From positions 1 through 9,737 of the forward strand of contig JAODAU010000436.1 of NCBI GenBank assembly GCA_025463615.1: DNA of 9,737 nt. The letters run 5' to 3'. Below, one piece after another: positions 6,344 through 9,737 of this stretch. The notes below the pieces were generated by a model. The model worked only from the letters and a program-made list of their open reading frames with translations. It ran no database searches and was not told where the DNA came from. The position numbers were made by a program, and so were the translations under genes. The stretch's first letter is position 1, and the number at the start of each line of letters is the position of its first letter. Source of the DNA: Microbacteriaceae bacterium (GTDB lineage: Bacteria; Actinomycetota; Actinomycetes; Actinomycetales; Microbacteriaceae).

Positions 6344-7812
6344 CGGCGCTTCGACCAGGCCTGGCGCTCGGGGGCGGCGGCGTCCGGGACGAGCCCGCTC
6401 GTCGTGTCGAAGACCATGGTCTGGCGCGTCTCGGTGTCGTAGGCGGGCCAGCCGGGGTCGCCGGTGGTGGCGAAGCGGATCCAGGCCGCGTGCATGCGGG
6501 CGGCCAGCTCGGCCGGCGGGTTCGGGCCGACCATGAGCTCGCCGCGCTCGCCGAACGCGAGCACGGCATCCAGGTCGTCGCGCACGAACGGGTTGTCGGT
6601 GGCGTGGGCCGCGCCGAGCCCGGCGGGGCGGCGCGGGTTCTCCCAGCGGAACTCGTAGAGCCAGGTGGGCGCCGTGCGCGCCTCGGCCAGGCGGATGGTG
6701 GGCATGCGGGCGACCCAGTCCGTCCAGGCCGCCTCGATGAGGGCCCCACGGTCGGTGATGTGGCGGGGGCCGTCGCGGTAGGCGGCGCGGATGCCGGCAT
6801 CCACCCCCAGGAAGCGGCGGAACACCCAGGCGACCAGCGGGTTCGGTGTGCCGAGGGCGCGCAGGAACCCGGCCGTCTCGTTGCGCACTGTGCCGGTAAG
6901 AAGCGGCACGCCCCGCTGCGTTCGCGCCGCCTCGAACGGCGGCACGGGCAGCGACGGCGTGCCGTACACCGCGCGGAACGGACTCACGGTGAACGCCTGC
7001 GAGCCGTGCCTGATCGGGTTCACGAAGTCGAGCGCCATCGGCAGCGTCTCGGCGACGGTGCGCTCGATCGGTACCTCGGCGAGGGCCGCGCGGGTCGCCG
7101 GGACCCCAAGCCGCTTCGCGAGCCGCCGCGTCACCGCGGTCGCCTGCTTCACGCTCGCGGCGGCCGTGGGCGTGCCGCTCGATGAGATGGCGCGCACGAA
7201 CAGCCCCTGCGCCGACGGCATAGCGAGCAGGGTGAGCACGCTGATCGCGCCCCCGGACTGTCCGAAGATGGTCACGTTGGCCGGGTCACCGCCGAACGCC
7301 GCGATGTTGCGCTGCACCCACTCGAGCGCGAAGACCTGGTCGCGGAACCCCAGGTTGTCGGTGCCGTCGCCGAGGTAGCTGAAACCCTCGACGCCGAGGC
7401 GGTAGTTGATGCCCACGTGCACGACGCCGTCTCGCGCGAACGTGCGGCCGCTGTAGCCGGGGGCCGTGGCCGAGCCGATCATGAGGCCGCCGCCGTGGAT
7501 CCAGACCATGACGGGCAGGCCGGATGCCGCGACATCCGGCGTCCAGACCTCGAGGGTGAGCAGGTCCTCGCCCTGCGTCTTCGGCATGTAGTACACGTCG
7601 TCGATGTCGTCGGAGGGGAAGGTTGGCTGCGGGGCGCCGACGCCGGTCACCGTCGCGTCGCGCACGTCGCTCCACGGTTCGGGCGCCACCGGCGGCCGGA
7701 AGCGGCGCGGCCCGAAGGGGGGAGCCGCGTACGGCACGTTGAGGAAGAAGGCGAGCCCGGCATCCTCGCCGCCCTCGATCACGCCGTACTCGGTGGCAAC
7801 GCGAATGGTCAT
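6340..7812 (-). CDS. Type-B carboxylesterase (COesterase family)
   Basis: 490 aa, full length for the family. It hydrolyses carboxylic esters of unknown identity. The N-terminal block TEYGVIEGG...FLNVPYAAPPFGPRRFRPP (7-41) is classic, followed by the oxyanion motif HGGG (106-109), NYRLGVEGF (136-144), and FGGDPANVTIFGQSGG (173-188), whose S186 is the nucleophile. E312 in RNETAGF and H403 in GAAHATDNPF complete the triad. The nucleophile elbow reads GQSGG where GESAG is usual, a tolerated variant. There is no obvious signal peptide, so it may act in the cytoplasm, as p-nitrobenzyl esterases do. The ATG at 7812 fits the family N-terminus exactly; no strong Shine-Dalgarno is visible. It diverges from the tandem TetR regulator across 57 bases holding a candidate operator, suggesting control by that protein. 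Confidence 0.92.
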   Translation of the reverse strand: MTIRVATEYGVIEGGEDAGLAFFLNVPYAAPPFGPRRFRPPVAPEPWSDVRDATVTGVGAPQPTFPSDDIDDVYYMPKTQGEDLLTLEVWTPDVAASGLPVMVWIHGGGLMIGSATAPGYSGRTFARDGVVHVGINYRLGVEGFSYLGDGTDNLGFRDQVFALEWVQRNIAAFGGDPANVTIFGQSGGAISVLTLLAMPSAQGLFVRAISSSGTPTAAASVKQATAVTRRLAKRLGVPATRAALAEVPIERTVAETLPMALDFVNPIRHGSQAFTVSPFRAVYGTPSLPVPPFEAARTQRGVPLLTGTVRNETAGFLRALGTPNPLVAWVFRRFLGVDAGIRAAYRDGPRHITDRGALIEAAWTDWVARMPTIRLAEARTAPTWLYEFRWENPRRPAGLGAAHATDNPFVRDDLDAVLAFGERGELMVGPNPPAELAARMHAAWIRFATTGDPGWPAYDTETRQTMVFDTTSGLVPDAAAPERQAWSKRR

Positions 7813-7817
7813 GGCAC

Positions 7818-7837
7818 AAGTGAACCACGGTTCGGGT
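7818..7837 (+). promoter_or_regulatory. Candidate operator, copy 1, between the esterase and the tandem TetR gene
   Basis: AAGTGAACCACGGTTCGGGT contains the inverted repeat GAACC-AC-GGTTC (7822-7833) and is 16/20 identical to 9129-9148 ahead of the dehydrogenase. It sits 5 bases upstream of the esterase ATG and 32 bases upstream of the tetR ATG, well placed to affect both directions. The flanks of the GAAC/GTTC core differ (AAGT on one side, ACCC read from the other) and are kept in both copies. Confidence 0.55.
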
Positions 7838-7858
7838 CCCGGCGTGGCAGGACTCTGC

Positions 7859-7864
7859 GATAGT
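7859..7864 (+). promoter_or_regulatory. Candidate -10 box of the tandem TetR gene (possible leaderless start)
   Basis: GATAGT ends five bases before the ATG at 7870, and no Shine-Dalgarno is visible in front of that ATG. This spacing would put the transcript start on or next to the start codon, a leaderless arrangement common in actinobacteria. No convincing -35 is seen. Confidence 0.35.
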
Positions 7865-7869
7865 GAGTT

Positions 7870-9075
7870 ATGCCTTCGCTCGCGCCCCAGACCCCGGCTC
7901 GCGGCACGCGCCCCCGCAACCGGCGCGAGATCACCATCGAGGCCGCCACCGAGCTCTTCTACCGGCGCGGCTATGCCGACGTGGGCATGACCGACATCGC
8001 CACGGCGACGAACGTGGGGGCGTCGGCGCTGTACCGCCACTTCCCGAGCAAGGCGGAGCTGCTCGTGGCCGCGATCCGCACCGGGCTCGGCCGCTACCAG
8101 CGGGTGTTCGCCGATGCGGAGTCGATCGAGGGCGACGCCCGGACCCGCCTCGACGTGGTGCTGCGGCGCCTGAGCGAGGCGGCCGTCGGGCAGCGCCAGC
8201 TCGGCGTGCTCTGGCAGCGCGAGTCGCGCAACCTCCCCGACGCCGAGCAGCGGATGCTGCGCGAGGAGCTCAGCTCCACCAACCGCGAGCTCTCCGCCTT
8301 TGTGCTCGCCGCACGCCCCGACCTCGACGAGGACCGCGCCGACGTGCTCGCCTGGTGCGCCATGAGCGCGCTCGTGAGCATCAGCTTCCACGCGCTCGAG
8401 CTGCGGCAGCCGGCGTTCACCGACCTCATCGTCGACCTGGTCACCGAGATCACCGCGCTGCCGATGCCCGAGACGGAGAAGTCGGATGCCCCGGCACCGC
8501 GCGCGAAGACGGCCGAGCCCGAGACCCGCCGCGACAGCCTCATCACGGTCGCGACCGCCCTGTTCGCCGAGCGCGGGTTCGCCGCGACCGGCATCGACGA
8601 GATCGGCGACGCGGCCGGCATCGCGGGGCCGAGCGTGTACAGCCACTTCGAGAGCAAGCAGGCCATCCTGGTGGCGGCGATCCAGCGTGCCGCGAACGTG
8701 CTGCGCGCCGACTACGAGCGCGTGCTCGCCGAGGACGCGCCGGCGCCGCGGAAGCTCGCCCAGCTGGTGGATTCGTACGTGCGCATCGCCAATCGCGACC
8801 GCTTCGTCATCCGCACCCTGCTCTCGGAGATGGGGCAGCTGCCCCAGGCGGATCGCGACTCCGCGCGCCAGGAGCAGCGCCAGTTCATCGACGACTGGGT
8901 GGCGCTGCTGCGGGAGTTCACCGACGTGGATGCCGTCTCCGCCCGCATCCGCGTGCAGGCCGTGCTGCTCGTGGTGAACGACGCCGTGCAGACGCCGCAC
9001 CTGCGCGACCGGCCGGGCTTCGAGCAGACGCTCGCCCGCATGTCGAAGACACTCCTGGGCATCCCCTCGACGTAA
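7870..9075 (+). CDS. Tandem (double-domain) TetR/AcrR-family transcriptional regulator
   Basis: 401 aa, about twice the usual TetR length, built from two full TetR units. The first DNA-binding domain covers about residues 17-70, with its helix-turn-helix in MTDIATATNVGASALYRHFPSK (40-61). The second covers about 217-271, with GIDEIGDAAGIAGPSVYSHFESK (241-263). Between and after them are two ligand/dimer-type helical domains (about 75-198 and 275-398), joined by a charged, proline/alanine-rich linker near 199-218. The C-terminal parts also resemble each other (RESRNLPDAEQ at 117-127 against SEMGQLPQADR at 319-329), so the duplication spans the whole unit. Mycobacterial Mce3R has this architecture and controls lipid/sterol-linked genes. 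It diverges from the esterase and precedes an HSD10-like dehydrogenase; the shared 20-bp element suggests it regulates both and itself. The inducer is unknown. There is no frameshift or fusion scar in the linker. Confidence 0.9.
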   Translation: MPSLAPQTPARGTRPRNRREITIEAATELFYRRGYADVGMTDIATATNVGASALYRHFPSKAELLVAAIRTGLGRYQRVFADAESIEGDARTRLDVVLRRLSEAAVGQRQLGVLWQRESRNLPDAEQRMLREELSSTNRELSAFVLAARPDLDEDRADVLAWCAMSALVSISFHALELRQPAFTDLIVDLVTEITALPMPETEKSDAPAPRAKTAEPETRRDSLITVATALFAERGFAATGIDEIGDAAGIAGPSVYSHFESKQAILVAAIQRAANVLRADYERVLAEDAPAPRKLAQLVDSYVRIANRDRFVIRTLLSEMGQLPQADRDSARQEQRQFIDDWVALLREFTDVDAVSARIRVQAVLLVVNDAVQTPHLRDRPGFEQTLARMSKTLLGIPST

Positions 9076-9084
9076 TCCTTCCTC

Positions 9085-9101
9085 GCTGGAAGAATTTCAG
9101 C
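9085..9101. repeat. 17-bp imperfect palindrome after tetR
   Basis: GCTGGAA-GAA-TTTCAGC can form a 7-bp stem with one G-U pair and a 3-base loop, starting 9 bases after the tetR stop. No T-run follows, so it is not a normal intrinsic terminator. It may be a regulatory site upstream of the dehydrogenase promoter or have no function. Confidence 0.3.
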
Positions 9102-9122
9102 GGGCGGGCCGCGACCGCGTGC

Positions 9123-9128
9123 TAGCCT
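9123..9128 (+). promoter_or_regulatory. Candidate -10 box for the short-chain dehydrogenase
   Basis: TAGCCT matches the TAnnnT pattern and lies about 55 bases ahead of the ATG at 9184. The expected start point (about 9135) falls inside operator copy 2, a geometry suited to repression. No good -35 is visible at 16-19 bases upstream. Confidence 0.4.
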
Positions 9129-9148
9129 AAGTGAATCGGCGTTCGGGT
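9129..9148 (+). promoter_or_regulatory. Candidate operator, copy 2, upstream of the short-chain dehydrogenase
   Basis: AAGTGAATCGGCGTTCGGGT is 16/20 identical to copy 1 at 7818-7837. The left AAGTGAA and right GTTCGGGT blocks are identical; all four differences lie in the centre. It directly follows the likely -10 box. A protein bound here would block transcription initiation of the dehydrogenase. Confidence 0.55.
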
Positions 9149-9162
9149 GCCACAAGCGCCCG
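9144..9162 (+). other. 5' leader hairpin before the dehydrogenase
   Basis: CGGGTGC (9144-9150) pairs with GCGCCCG (9156-9162) with one G-U pair and a 5-base CACAA loop, upstream of the AGAGAGGA ribosome site at 9171-9178. It would lie in the transcript leader. In such GC-rich DNA, stems of this size are frequent, so function is doubtful. Confidence 0.25.
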
Positions 9163-9183
9163 GCGCGGTCAGAGAGGACCGAT

Positions 9184-9737
9184 ATGGACTTGCGCGATTC
9201 GACAGCCCTGGTCACCGGGGCGGCATCCGGCCTGGGGGCCGCGACCACCACGGCGCTGCGCGAGCGGGGGGTGCGCGTGCTCGCGCTCGACCTGCCGTCG
9301 CAGCTCGAGAAGGTCGAGCAGACCGACGACGGCATCGACTACGTCGCGGCGGATGTCACCGACGAGGAGCAGGTCGCCGCCGCGCTCGCGCGGGTGACCG
9401 CGCCGCTGCGGCTCGTCGTGAACTGCGCCGGCATCGCCCCCGCCATCCGGCTGCTGTCGTCGAAGGGCGTGCACGACCTGGCATCCTTCCGGCGCACGCT
9501 CGACGTGAACGTGGTCGGCACGTTCAACGTGCTGCGGCTCGCCGCCGAGCTGATGGCGACGAACGAGCCCGACGCGGACGGCCAGCGCGGGCTCATCGTC
9601 AACACGGCATCCGTAGCGGCGTACGAGGGGCAGATCGGGCAGGCCGCCTACGCGGCCTCGAAGGCGGCGATCGTGGGGCTCACCCTGCCGGTCGCGCGCG
9701 ACCTGGCCCGGCACGGCATCCGGGTGAACACGATCGC
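9184..9737 (+). CDS. HSD10-like short-chain dehydrogenase (probable 3-hydroxyacyl-CoA dehydrogenase type II), truncated by right edge
   Basis: 184 complete codons are visible of an expected 250-260. It is a classical SDR: TGAASGLG (11-18) for NAD(P) binding, ALDL (34-37) with D36 favouring NAD+, AADVTD (55-60), NCAG (80-83), and the catalytic S143, Y156 and K160 (YAASK at 156-160). The stretch GLIVNTASVAAYEGQIGQAA (136-155) and GLTLPVARDLARHGIRVNTI (165-184) are characteristic of the HSD17B10/type II 3-hydroxyacyl-CoA dehydrogenase group, which oxidises hydroxyacyl-CoA or hydroxysteroid substrates in fatty-acid, branched-chain or sterol degradation. The ATG at 9184 follows AGAGAGGA at a five-base gap. 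It is probably a separate transcription unit from tetR, with its own -10 and operator copy 2. The substrate cannot be read from sequence; more acyl-CoA genes downstream would support the role. Confidence 0.9.
   Translation, partial: MDLRDSTALVTGAASGLGAATTTALRERGVRVLALDLPSQLEKVEQTDDGIDYVAADVTDEEQVAAALARVTAPLRLVVNCAGIAPAIRLLSSKGVHDLASFRRTLDVNVVGTFNVLRLAAELMATNEPDADGQRGLIVNTASVAAYEGQIGQAAYAASKAAIVGLTLPVARDLARHGIRVNTI

Noticed and set aside
1..9737. Defence system, mobile element or CRISPR array
   Set aside because: All ten genes are assigned to metabolism, transport or regulation; no transposase, integrase, repeat array, tRNA or composition shift was seen.

Overview
The window is high-GC DNA with short intergenic gaps, GTG starts and stop/start overlaps, typical of an actinobacterium. 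Strong over-representation of GGATGCC/GGCATCC and the inositol gene set point to Microbacteriaceae, but that is inference; there is no rRNA or other marker here. I see ten protein-coding genes and no RNA genes, insertion sequences, CRISPR arrays or origins. No stretch longer than about 110 bases lacks a gene.

Left block (1-6343): myo-inositol catabolism. Three minus-strand genes read leftward as one translationally coupled unit: iolC (kinase), a class I aldolase-like TIM barrel, and the start of iolA/mmsA (methylmalonate/malonate-semialdehyde dehydrogenase), which runs off the left edge. Diverging from iolC across a 105-bp promoter region are an IolE-like inosose dehydratase and an IolG-type inositol 2-dehydrogenase, overlapping by GTGA. 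A second promoter region follows, then a 12-TM MFS transporter and an RdmC-like alpha/beta hydrolase 4 bases behind it. Together these give uptake (inferred), oxidation of inositol (IolG), dehydration (IolE), phosphorylation (IolC), aldol cleavage and CoA-dependent oxidation of the semialdehyde (IolA). iolB, iolD and a dedicated iol regulator are not in the window. The two iol promoter regions share a TGTNNTGACA element that resembles the published C. glutamicum IolR motif.

Right block (6340-9737): a type-B carboxylesterase on the minus strand ends convergently on the hydrolase; the two stop codons interlock in one CTAG. Diverging from the esterase is a 401-aa regulator made of two complete TetR units in one chain (like mycobacterial Mce3R), followed by the start of an HSD10-like short-chain dehydrogenase cut by the right edge. 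A 20-bp element, 16/20 identical, lies in the esterase/tetR gap and again just downstream of the likely -10 box of the dehydrogenase. This makes a small lipid/acyl-CoA or ester regulon under the tandem TetR protein the most interesting new hypothesis here.
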